Positions 1 through 7,246 of a stretch of DNA of 19,275 nt are shown here, in pieces. The notes below the pieces were generated by a model. It saw only the letters and a program-made list of their open reading frames with translations. It was not told where the DNA came from and ran no database searches. Origin of the DNA: Bacteroidota bacterium (lineage in GTDB: Bacteria > Bacteroidota > Bacteroidia > Bacteroidales > UBA1402); NCBI GenBank assembly GCA_030706285.1, contig JAUZOU010000019.1:1-19275 (forward strand), in the 5' to 3' direction. The number at the start of each line of letters is the position of its first letter. Positions within the stretch are counted from its first letter, which is position 1. The position numbers and the translations under genes were made by a program.

Positions 1-51
1 AATACTCTTTTACTGCCATTTTTGATATTGATTAATTGGTTAAAAAATTCA

Positions 52-1551
52 TTACATAAAGGATTTCCATCGCTCGTAAGCGGCTTTATACGTATCCTTA
101 TTTTTTAAATCCGGCTCAATGACGCTCAGTTTGCGTAAGGACTCAAAGGCCTCTGCCGGAGTCTTGTAGATACCTGCACCGATGCCGGCACCTTTGGCAG
201 CACCGACAGAGCCATCCGTATCATAGAGTTCAATGGTCGCACCGGTTGTTCCGGCCAGCGTATCCCGGAAAATGGGGCTCAGGAACATGTTGGCCAGACC
301 GGCACGAATCAACTTCGTCTGAATCCCCATGCCGTTCATCACTTCCATTCCATAAGCAAAGCTGAAAACGATGCCTTCTTGGGCCGCTCTGACCAAATCG
401 GCTTTTCCATGAAGATTGAACTGAAGACCGTGAACAGAAGCGCCTCTGTTTTCATTGCCCAGCAAGCGTTCTGCTCCATTGCCGAAGGGTAAAATAGACA
501 ACCCTTTGGCGCCTATCCGCGATGTGGCAGCCAACTCGTTCATCGCGTCATAACTCAAGTCAGGAACGACGGTCCGTTTCATCCATGAATTCAGGATACC
601 GGTGCCATTGATGCAAAGTAATACTCCGATCCGTTCCTGTAGCGGTTTGTCCGTCTTCTTCGCGTAAAGGCCTGCCGTATGGTTGACGTGAGCAAAGCTG
701 TTGACACGGCATTGCGGATCATAATCAGGACTGCCGTTCACGCCATAGACGACACCTGACGTACCGGCTGTCGAAGCAACTTCACCAGGATTCAGCACAT
801 TTAATGATAACGCATTGTTGGGTTGGTCTCCGGCTCGATAGCTGACGGGTGTGCCCGCTTTCAGTCCAAGCAGCGAAGCGGCACCGGCAGTCAGTTCTCC
901 TTGAACAGAAAAGGTGGGACGTATTTCAGGGACCATTGATTCCTCGAAATCGAAATATTTCAGCAATTTCCTCGATAGGCAGGATTCCTTGAAATCCCAA
1001 AAAATGCCCTCCGAAAGGCCGGAAACAGTGGTTGTACATTCACCGGTCAACAGCATGGCAATGTAATCGCCCGGTAGCATGAACTTATCCACCTGGCTGA
1101 AGATACCAGGTTCATTGTCTCTGACCCAGGCCAGTTTGGAGGCTGTAAAATTGCCCGGAGAATTTAGCAAATGGCTCAGACACCATTGTTCTCCGAGATT
1201 TTCAAAGGCATCTTCCCCATACGGTACCGCTCGTGAATCACACCAGATGATAGAGGGTCTCAATACTTTCCGGTTTTTGTCTACCAGTACCAATCCGTGC
1301 ATCTGATAAGAGATGCCGATGGCGGCCACTTCTGCGCCTTGTATTCCTGAGGCATTCAGCACATCGGCGGTTGCCAGCTGCAGATTTTTCCACCAAACAG
1401 CGGGATCCTGTTCTGCCCATCCTGGCTTGACCGAGATGATGTCCATTTCTGTTTTCGGGTAAAAGGCCGAAGCCACTCGTTTGCCGCTCTGAGCCTCCAC
1501 CAAAGAAGCCTTGACCGACGAACTGCCAATATCATAACCCAATAGATACAT
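52..1551 (-). CDS. xylB: Xylulokinase (FGGY family)
   Basis: This kinase phosphorylates D-xylulose to D-xylulose 5-phosphate with ATP in the cytoplasm, linking xylose use to the pentose phosphate pathway. The 499-residue length is normal for the family. The N-terminal phosphate-binding motif DIGSSSVK lies at residues 7-14, a SYQMHG motif typical of xylulokinases at 81-86, IIWCDSRA at 101-108, and the probable catalytic base D242 in GDQPNN, followed by the second glycine-rich ATP motif STAGTSG at 260-266. The start is a true ATG. The gene sits 19 bp downstream of the NUDIX regulator, so the two are probably one transcript. The order regulator-xylB is known in Bacteroides xylose operons, where xylose isomerase and a xylose transporter follow; by analogy these would lie beyond the left edge. 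Family call is seen in the sequence; substrate is inferred from motif and context. Confidence 0.93.
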   Translation of the reverse strand: MYLLGYDIGSSSVKASLVEAQSGKRVASAFYPKTEMDIISVKPGWAEQDPAVWWKNLQLATADVLNASGIQGAEVAAIGISYQMHGLVLVDKNRKVLRPSIIWCDSRAVPYGEDAFENLGEQWCLSHLLNSPGNFTASKLAWVRDNEPGIFSQVDKFMLPGDYIAMLLTGECTTTVSGLSEGIFWDFKESCLSRKLLKYFDFEESMVPEIRPTFSVQGELTAGAASLLGLKAGTPVSYRAGDQPNNALSLNVLNPGEVASTAGTSGVVYGVNGSPDYDPQCRVNSFAHVNHTAGLYAKKTDKPLQERIGVLLCINGTGILNSWMKRTVVPDLSYDAMNELAATSRIGAKGLSILPFGNGAERLLGNENRGASVHGLQFNLHGKADLVRAAQEGIVFSFAYGMEVMNGMGIQTKLIRAGLANMFLSPIFRDTLAGTTGATIELYDTDGSVGAAKGAGIGAGIYKTPAEAFESLRKLSVIEPDLKNKDTYKAAYERWKSFM

Positions 1552-1570
1552 ACCGTGTGTTTTTTATGAT

Positions 1571-2317
1571 TTATAATGATGAATTCAGATTAAAACCGCC
1601 ATGAGACTTCAGGTAGATTTTTTTGTCAAACCGGTAAAAACGGGCTGCACGATGAGCCACACCGTGTTCAAACTCATCCGTTGCTACCAGATAGTTCATA
1701 CGGCTCATTTTCTTATGAAAATTGCGTACATCCATGGCCTGATCAAACAATTCCTCAAACAACGTCCGCATCTGGGACGCCGTAAATCGTTTAGGCAGCA
1801 GGTTGAAAACCACCGAAGGGTCCATGGTAACATACCGGCTTACTTCATGCATGGCTTCCTGAATAATCACATTGTGATCAAACGCCAGCTTACCGACTTC
1901 ACGGACAGGCACCCACGTTGCCTGGAGCGTATCCGATTTAAAGCGAAGTTTATCGTCTATACGGATCAATGCCAAATAACCGACCGTAATAATCCGGCCA
2001 ATTTTCAGCTTAACGGCATTTTCCAACCAATGTAAATCACGAGGATTGCTGGTCCTTCCTGGCGATCCGAAACTCCTGAACTGATGCAGAAAAATAGTCG
2101 TCGAATGGATAAGTTCAACTACGACACTTTGTGCAGCCTCATCCAGGTCTTCATTGGAATAGATCAACCGGCCTGGTAGTTTCAGGTCACTGAAGCGGGT
2201 CTCTCCTTCCATACCGGTCCGTTTCAGTAACAGTACCTTAAAATGCATTCCATCAAAGCCAAGCACGACACAGTCGACAGATACATGCGGATAAATGGTT
2301 TTTTCGGATAGAATCAT
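1571..2317 (-). CDS. xylR: NUDIX-HTH transcriptional regulator of pentose use
   Basis: This protein is a probable repressor of the NrtR/AraR type, in which a NUDIX fold senses a sugar or sugar phosphate and a C-terminal winged helix binds DNA. The open frame extends to a TTG at 2338, but the first ATG is at 2317, giving 248 residues beginning MILSEKTIYPHVSVDCVVLG. I chose the ATG because a promoter-like box overlaps the TTG. The NUDIX box region (LPGRLIYSNEDLDEAA then SVVVEL) lacks the REXXEE glutamates needed for hydrolysis, so the domain is probably a sensor and not an enzyme. The C-terminal third (LLPKRFTASQMRTLFEELF onwards) fits the winged helix. It heads the xylB transcript, which argues for xylose or xylulose 5-phosphate as the effector. 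An arabinose regulator of the same family remains possible. Confidence 0.8.
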   Translation of the reverse strand: MILSEKTIYPHVSVDCVVLGFDGMHFKVLLLKRTGMEGETRFSDLKLPGRLIYSNEDLDEAAQSVVVELIHSTTIFLHQFRSFGSPGRTSNPRDLHWLENAVKLKIGRIITVGYLALIRIDDKLRFKSDTLQATWVPVREVGKLAFDHNVIIQEAMHEVSRYVTMDPSVVFNLLPKRFTASQMRTLFEELFDQAMDVRNFHKKMSRMNYLVATDEFEHGVAHRAARFYRFDKKIYLKSHGGFNLNSSL

Positions 2318-2335
2318 GTGTATCAGATTTGAGGA

Positions 2336-2366
2336 CAAATATGGGCAATTCGGTTTAATTATACAA
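2336..2366 (-). promoter_or_regulatory. Possible promoter of the xylose regulator operon
   Basis: On the minus strand CATATTTG (2336-2343) differs by one base from the Bacteroidota -7 consensus TAnnTTTG, and TTG (2364-2366) lies 20 bases upstream, about the spacing expected for the -33 element. It would give a short leader before the ATG at 2317. AT-rich DNA makes chance matches likely, so this is tentative. Confidence 0.35.
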
Positions 2367-2803
2367 TATTTTCGACAGGAAACACCACTTATCTTATTGA
2401 TTAACAGTTTCTTAGAAATCGTATAAAATACAATAAGTATGCAGCTAAGTTGCCCAGAGACAACACAATAAATTGAAAATACGCCTGAAAGAACAACAAT
2501 AACTCAGCTTTAGGAATACTGTATTTTTCTTGTTAAAGAGAATATTTTGTATAAAAGCACGTTAGTTTATCTATTAGAAGGCAAATACAATCTTTGAGAA
2601 AATCGATAAATGCCCTATGGGCTAACTGGACTACTATATTAGGCTTGTCTGGAGAATTGTTTTATCGTATATTGCACATATATTTCTTGAGTATGGCTGC
2701 TATCTTGGAACTTTATTCTTAAGCAACAGGAAAGATCATACCCTTTATATAAAGGTACAAAAAATAACTATTTTGAAACTTGTAAATTGTATTCAATAAA
2801 CTA
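2344..2803. other. Intergenic region upstream of the polysaccharide islet
   Basis: About 460 bp of AT-rich DNA between the divergent xylose regulator and rfbF. I find no open frame longer than about ten codons with an ATG and no RNA gene that I recognise. It must hold the promoter of the islet, but no perfect TAnnTTTG box is present. The nearest candidates are AATCTTTG at 2589-2596 and CTATTTTG at 2769-2776. A perfect palindrome lies at 2742-2755 (listed separately). Confidence 0.5.
2742..2755. repeat. 14-bp perfect palindrome upstream of rfbF
   Basis: CCTTTATATAAAGG is a perfect inverted repeat 48 bp before the rfbF start, and the flanks (TAC and GTA) extend the symmetry with one extra base. 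It could be an operator or a short leader hairpin. Because it is AT-rich, chance is also possible. Confidence 0.3.
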
Positions 2804-3577
2804 ATGAAAGTTTTAATCTTAGCTGGAGGCCTCGGTTCACGCCTTTCTGAAGAAACATCTTTAAAGCCGAAACCCATGGTGGAAATTGGTGGTAAACCTA
2901 TTCTTTGGCACATCATGAAAATGTACTCCTATTATGGTTACAAAGAATTTATTATCCTTTGCGGTTACAAAGGTTATCTCATTAAAGAATATTTTGCCAA
3001 TTACTACCGTCATATGGCCGATATGACAATTGACCTATGCAATAATATCACTGAATATCATGCCAACCATGCTGAACCTTGGCGCGTTACGCTGGTCGAC
3101 ACAGGTATAAATACAATGACAGGCAGTCGAATTAAAAAAGTCCGAGATTATGTAGGGAATGAACCATTTATGCTAACCTATGGCGATGGCGTATCTGATA
3201 TCGATATTTCAAAATTAGCAGCATTTCACAAGTCTCATGGGCATGCTATTACAATCACATCGGTTCAGCCAGAAGGTAGATATGGAGCTTTAATCGTTGA
3301 TAGTGATCAAAGAGTCCTTTCATTCCAGGAAAAGCCCAAAGGAGATAGAGCGTGGGTTAACGGAGGCTTTTTTGTCTGCCAACCAGAGGTATTCGACTAT
3401 ATCCCGGATGGTGACAACGTTGTCTTCGAGCAAGAGCCTCTAGAACACTTAACTCGCGACGGACAATTATACACATTTAAGCACGAAGGCTTTTGGAAGC
3501 CCATGGATACCCAACGAGACAAATTTCAGCTTGATGAATTGATTGCGAGAAATAATGCTCCATGGATAAAATGGTAA
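2804..3577 (+). CDS. rfbF: Glucose-1-phosphate cytidylyltransferase
   Basis: This enzyme makes CDP-glucose from CTP and glucose 1-phosphate, the first committed step of all CDP-3,6-dideoxyhexose pathways (also called ddhA). The 257-residue length is typical. The nucleotide-binding signature GGLGSRLSEET is at residues 8-18, followed by KPKPMVEIGGKP at 21-32. YGDGVSDID supplies the metal-binding aspartate near residue 128, and NGGFFV appears near residue 186. It opens the islet and is followed by rfbG after 47 bp. No clear Shine-Dalgarno sequence precedes the ATG, which is common in this phylum. The subfamily is distinguished from dTDP- and UDP-sugar pyrophosphorylases by the overall sequence and by the immediate rfbG and rfbH neighbours. 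Confidence 0.95.
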   Translation: MKVLILAGGLGSRLSEETSLKPKPMVEIGGKPILWHIMKMYSYYGYKEFIILCGYKGYLIKEYFANYYRHMADMTIDLCNNITEYHANHAEPWRVTLVDTGINTMTGSRIKKVRDYVGNEPFMLTYGDGVSDIDISKLAAFHKSHGHAITITSVQPEGRYGALIVDSDQRVLSFQEKPKGDRAWVNGGFFVCQPEVFDYIPDGDNVVFEQEPLEHLTRDGQLYTFKHEGFWKPMDTQRDKFQLDELIARNNAPWIKW

Positions 3578-3624
3578 TGAAGTAACCGGAATTTATCCAC
3601 TTAACTGTAATATCCAAAAGTTTT

Positions 3625-4734
3625 ATGAGTCGTCATACTACAAAAAACGTAGATTTTTCAACCTTGTTTGATGGTATATATCAAGGCAAAAAAGTTTTTA
3701 TAACTGGACATACTGGTTTCAAAGGTTCCTGGTTATGCCTTTTACTTCATAAAATGGGAGCACAAGTTTCCGGATATGCACTCAATCCACCTACTACCCC
3801 TAGTTTGTTTGATCAGGCAAACCTAAAAGAGATTGTTCATTCATACATTGGCGATGTGAGAGACTACACAAAATTGTTGAACACGATGAAGGAGGTACAA
3901 CCTGAGATTGTCATTCATCTGGCAGCACAGCCTTTGGTACGTCAATCCTACAAGCAACCAGTAGAGACCTATGCCATCAACGTTATGGGGACAGTTCATT
4001 TGCTTGACGCATGCAGGCAAACTAAAAGTATTAAAGCTATAGTAAATGTAACAACAGACAAATGTTACGAAAACCGGGAATGGATTTGGGGATACCGGGA
4101 AAATGAGCCCATGGGAGGCTATGATCCTTATTCAAATAGTAAAGGGTGTTCGGAACTAATTACAGCTGCCTATCGAAGATCCTATTTCAACCCAGCTGAT
4201 TACAACCAACATGGCGTCGCATTAGCTTCTGCCAGAGCAGGTAACGTCATCGGTGGAGGAGACTGGGCAGAAGATCGTTTAATACCAGATTTCATTCGAG
4301 CCATCATGAATGGCAAAAGCGTCCATATACGAAATCCATACGCTATTCGTCCATGGCAACATGTATTGGAACCTCTTTCAGGATATCTCACGTTAGCCAA
4401 AGCTCTTTATACAGATGGCTCTGATTTCGCTGACGGGTGGAATTTCGGACCTGAAGACATGGATGCAAAAAATGTTGAATGGATAACGAAAAAAATCTGC
4501 TCACTTTGGGGAGAAGGTGCAACTTATGAAATAGACACAAAACCTCAGCCCCATGAAGCCAACTATCTAAAACTTGATTGTTCCAAAGCAAAGGCACAAC
4601 TTGGATGGAATGCTCGATGGGATATTGAAACTGCCCTTAGTAGCATTGTAGAATGGAATAAAGCATATTTAAGGAAAGAAGATATCAGAGCCATCACAGA
4701 GAAGCAAATCGAACGCTATTTTTTCAATTCATGA
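3625..4734 (+). CDS. rfbG: CDP-glucose 4,6-dehydratase
   Basis: This extended short-chain dehydrogenase converts CDP-glucose to CDP-4-keto-6-deoxyglucose, using tightly bound NAD+. The NAD-binding motif TGHTGFKGSWL is at residues 27-37; GFKGSW is characteristic of this subfamily. The TTDKCYEN motif at 143-150 carries the active-site threonine and aspartate, and Y169-S-N-S-K173 is the catalytic YxxxK pair. The length of 369 residues is slightly longer than the usual 355-360 because of an N-terminal extension before GIYQGKKVFITG; a later start is not available as an ATG close to that motif. It lies between rfbF and rfbH in the conventional order. The TGA stop overlaps an ATG (ATGA at 4731-4734) that opens only an 11-codon frame, possibly a trace of a lost coupled gene. 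Confidence 0.95.
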   Translation: MSRHTTKNVDFSTLFDGIYQGKKVFITGHTGFKGSWLCLLLHKMGAQVSGYALNPPTTPSLFDQANLKEIVHSYIGDVRDYTKLLNTMKEVQPEIVIHLAAQPLVRQSYKQPVETYAINVMGTVHLLDACRQTKSIKAIVNVTTDKCYENREWIWGYRENEPMGGYDPYSNSKGCSELITAAYRRSYFNPADYNQHGVALASARAGNVIGGGDWAEDRLIPDFIRAIMNGKSVHIRNPYAIRPWQHVLEPLSGYLTLAKALYTDGSDFADGWNFGPEDMDAKNVEWITKKICSLWGEGATYEIDTKPQPHEANYLKLDCSKAKAQLGWNARWDIETALSSIVEWNKAYLRKEDIRAITEKQIERYFFNS

Positions 4735-4828
4735 CACAAAAGGCAAATATATCGTTGTCTTCTTAGTGACACCTAAAACTTCTATTCCTGACTTTTCTTC
4801 ATTAGATCAACTATAAAGAACCAATAAT

Positions 4829-6148
4829 ATGACTGATTTTAAGCAACTTAGAAAAGAAATCATCAGCAAGACGATCGAATATTATGAAGCTCGGTTTGTC
4901 CCGACAGCTTTTATCCCCGGAAAAAGTCGTGTCAATTATGCAGGCCGAGTATTTAACGAACAAGAACTTGTTAATGCCGTTGAGGCATCCCTTGATTTTT
5001 GGTTAACAGAAGGACGTTTTTCTGAAGAATTTGCCGAAAAGATCGCTGATTTTCTTGGCGTTAAAAATGTTTTACTGACCAATTCCGGCTCTTCAGCAAA
5101 TTTGTTGGCTCTATCAGCTCTTACATCAGAAAAACTAGGAGATAAACGGCTTAAACAGGGAGATGAAGTGATTGCTGTCGCAGCTGGTTTCCCTTCAACC
5201 GTTACACCCATTATTCAATGTGGACTTGTACCAGTATTTGTAGATGTTACTATTCCGACCTACAATATCGACATCAATATGATGCGTAAGGCAATTTCTT
5301 CTAAAACAAGATGTATTTTCCTAGCTCATACATTAGGTAATCCATTTGATATCGATGCAGTCATGAGCTTAGCCAAAGAATTCGATTTATGGGTCATTGA
5401 AGATAACTGTGATGCTTTTGGCAGTGCTTTCAGAGGCAAAAAGACAGGATCTTATGCACATATTTCAACCATATCCTTTTATCCGGCTCATCACATAACA
5501 ACTGGAGAAGGAGGAGCTATCTGTACCAATGATCCGAAGCTGGCACAATTAATCCGTGCATTTAGGGACTGGGGGCGTGACTGTTGTTGTGCCGGAGGAA
5601 AAAACAATACCTGCGGTAAACGTTTTTCACAACAATTTGGGAACCTTCCATTTGGTTTTGATCATAAGTATGTCTATTCTGAGATTGGTTATAACCTTAA
5701 AATGACCGATATTCAGGCTGCCATCGGATCAGCTCAGATGGATAAACTCCCATCATTCTGCGAAAGCAGGAAAAGACACTTCAATGAATGGACCCGCATT
5801 TTTTCAAACTATCCTGAATGCTTCATTCTTCCAAAAGCTACAGAAGGGGCAGATCCAGCTTGGTTCGCATTTATTGTTACAGTTAAGGAAAACGCACCAT
5901 TCACTCGTGATGAGCTAACGAGCTATCTAAACAGCAAATTGATAGAAACGAGAAACCTTTTTGCCGGAAATATCACCAAACAGCCTGGCTATCTAACGAA
6001 AAAATGGAGAATCGCCGACCATTTGAAGAATACCGATTACATAATGAACCATACGTTTTTCTTAGGGACTTACCCAGGATTGACCAAAGAAATGTTCGAC
6101 TACTCGGCAAAAGTCATTGACACATTTATTAAAGAACGGACTAACTAA
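4829..6148 (+). CDS. rfbH: CDP-4-keto-6-deoxyglucose 3-dehydrase (E1)
   Basis: E1 (also ddhC) removes the C3 hydroxyl of CDP-4-keto-6-deoxyglucose using pyridoxamine phosphate and a [2Fe-2S] cluster. It needs electrons from a reductase (E3) to give CDP-3,6-dideoxy-4-keto-glucose. Two hallmarks are visible. The PLP-lysine of ordinary aminotransferases is replaced by histidine (YPAHHITTGEGG, H221). The cluster cysteines keep the known Yersinia spacing C-X57-C-X1-C-X7-C, here C194, C252, C254 and C262, with an additional C253 between. The 439-residue length is normal and the enzyme appears intact. It follows rfbG after 94 bp and is followed by a 48-codon remnant and then the reductase/ThDP pair. 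No E3 gene is present in the window. Confidence 0.95.
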   Translation: MTDFKQLRKEIISKTIEYYEARFVPTAFIPGKSRVNYAGRVFNEQELVNAVEASLDFWLTEGRFSEEFAEKIADFLGVKNVLLTNSGSSANLLALSALTSEKLGDKRLKQGDEVIAVAAGFPSTVTPIIQCGLVPVFVDVTIPTYNIDINMMRKAISSKTRCIFLAHTLGNPFDIDAVMSLAKEFDLWVIEDNCDAFGSAFRGKKTGSYAHISTISFYPAHHITTGEGGAICTNDPKLAQLIRAFRDWGRDCCCAGGKNNTCGKRFSQQFGNLPFGFDHKYVYSEIGYNLKMTDIQAAIGSAQMDKLPSFCESRKRHFNEWTRIFSNYPECFILPKATEGADPAWFAFIVTVKENAPFTRDELTSYLNSKLIETRNLFAGNITKQPGYLTKKWRIADHLKNTDYIMNHTFFLGTYPGLTKEMFDYSAKVIDTFIKERTN

Positions 6149-6159
6149 CAACCCTCAGC

Positions 6160-6306
6160 ATGTTCCTCCAAAAAAAACTTTCTGAAATAGTTTCTATCAT
6201 CAATCCTTTCGAAGGCATCTATACGCTCAGCTTAAAGTCTTCAAATAGAAAGTACCTGATAACAAAAACCCTCTTCCCAGAGAATATTCTAGCTGATTGG
6301 GAATAA
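6160..6306 (+). pseudogene. Internally deleted remnant of a flavin/NAD(P)H reductase (probable E3)
   Basis: A 48-codon ATG frame lies 11 bp after rfbH, in the islet's orientation. The first part, LSEIVSIINPFEGIYTLSLK, resembles the start of the FAD domain of ferredoxin-NADP reductase-type flavoproteins. The end, TLFPENILADWE, resembles the usual C-terminus of such reductases, which often finish in an acidic DDWE-type tail. The central FAD-binding motif (RxxS) and the NAD-binding core are absent. I infer an in-frame internal deletion of about 200 or more residues. Its place directly after E1 is where the E3 reductase partner would be expected. Similarity is from memory of the family and not from a search. 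A genuine small unknown protein is the alternative. Confidence 0.45.
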
Positions 6307-6322
6307 ATAAAGGAACAGATAA

Positions 6323-7246
6323 ATGAGAATACTCCTTACAGGTGCGACTGGATTTATTGGCTCAGCGATCGCTACAGAATTGATTGCTCGCGGTTTTGAG
6401 GTCTATGCGACCCACAGGTCCGGCTCATCGTTTGATCGATGTCAGGAGATTAGACATTTATTGCATTGGATCAATACAGATAATGCCAATTGGAAGGAGG
6501 CTGTTAAATTAATACAGCCAAACCTGCTGATACATGCAGCTTGGGGGGGAGTAGGAATTCAAGGCCGTAATGATTGGAATATTCAACTACAAAATTTTTA
6601 TTTTTCAAAAGACCTTTTCGACTTAGCTGCCGATTGCCATATACAACAAGTAATCGCATTGGGATCGCAGGCCGAATATGGTTCCACCGGTTTGGTTGCA
6701 ACGGAAAACACAATACCACAACCTGATGATGCCTATGGAGCAATAAAGCTATTGACTTTAAACTACTTACGCCAGCTATTCGATAAAACATTGACATCTT
6801 GGTTCTGGATACGAGTCTTTTCTGTTTTTGGAGAAAAGGAACAATCCGATTGGCTAATACCTACAGTCATTCATTCATTACTAAATCAAAGATCAATTAA
6901 ACTGACAAACTGCGAACAAAAATACAATTATCTGTATATAAACGACTTCACAAAACTTCTGATGGCTGTCGTTGAGAATTCCAAAGCCGAACCAGGCATC
7001 TACAACCTTTGTCATTCAACGTCCTTCTCTCTTAAAGAGCTTCTGACTCAATTAGCAAAACTTATGGGAGTATCAGAACAATTATTACAATTTGGCGCTT
7101 TACCCTACAGACCTGGACAAAACATGTTGATAACCGGAGACAACACAAAATTCAAAGAGCATTTCAATATGAATGAAACGTTCTCTGAAGATTTATCCTA
7201 TGGATTGATTCGGACGATTAATTATTACAAAAAGAGACAACAATGA
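6323..7246 (+). CDS. Extended SDR sugar reductase/epimerase (YerF- or RfbJ-like)
   Basis: This 307-residue protein is an NAD(P)-dependent epimerase/dehydratase-family sugar enzyme. The Rossmann motif GATGFIG is at residues 7-13, and the catalytic pair is Y138 and K142 (YGAIK), with S115 and S121 near the active site. CDP-3,6-dideoxyhexose clusters end with such a reductase, for example RfbJ, which makes CDP-abequose. In the yersiniose pathway YerF reduces the side-chain ketone left by the ThDP enzyme. The stop overlaps the start of the ThDP gene by four bases (ATGA, 7243-7246), so the two are translationally coupled and probably act in sequence, which favours a YerF-like role. GGAAC upstream is a weak ribosome site. 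A run of seven G at 6543-6549 encodes part of WGGVG. Exact substrate is inferred. Confidence 0.75.
   Translation: MRILLTGATGFIGSAIATELIARGFEVYATHRSGSSFDRCQEIRHLLHWINTDNANWKEAVKLIQPNLLIHAAWGGVGIQGRNDWNIQLQNFYFSKDLFDLAADCHIQQVIALGSQAEYGSTGLVATENTIPQPDDAYGAIKLLTLNYLRQLFDKTLTSWFWIRVFSVFGEKEQSDWLIPTVIHSLLNQRSIKLTNCEQKYNYLYINDFTKLLMAVVENSKAEPGIYNLCHSTSFSLKELLTQLAKLMGVSEQLLQFGALPYRPGQNMLITGDNTKFKEHFNMNETFSEDLSYGLIRTINYYKKRQQ

Noticed and set aside
1601..2035. 144-codon plus-strand open frame opposite the NUDIX regulator.
   Set aside because: It mirrors the minus-strand gene and shows no recognisable domain.
6543..6549. Run of seven G in the SDR gene (another at 16821-16827 in the M56 gene) as a phase-variation tract.
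   Set aside because: Seven is short, both runs encode conserved glycine-containing motifs (WGGVG and PGGE), and the frames are intact.
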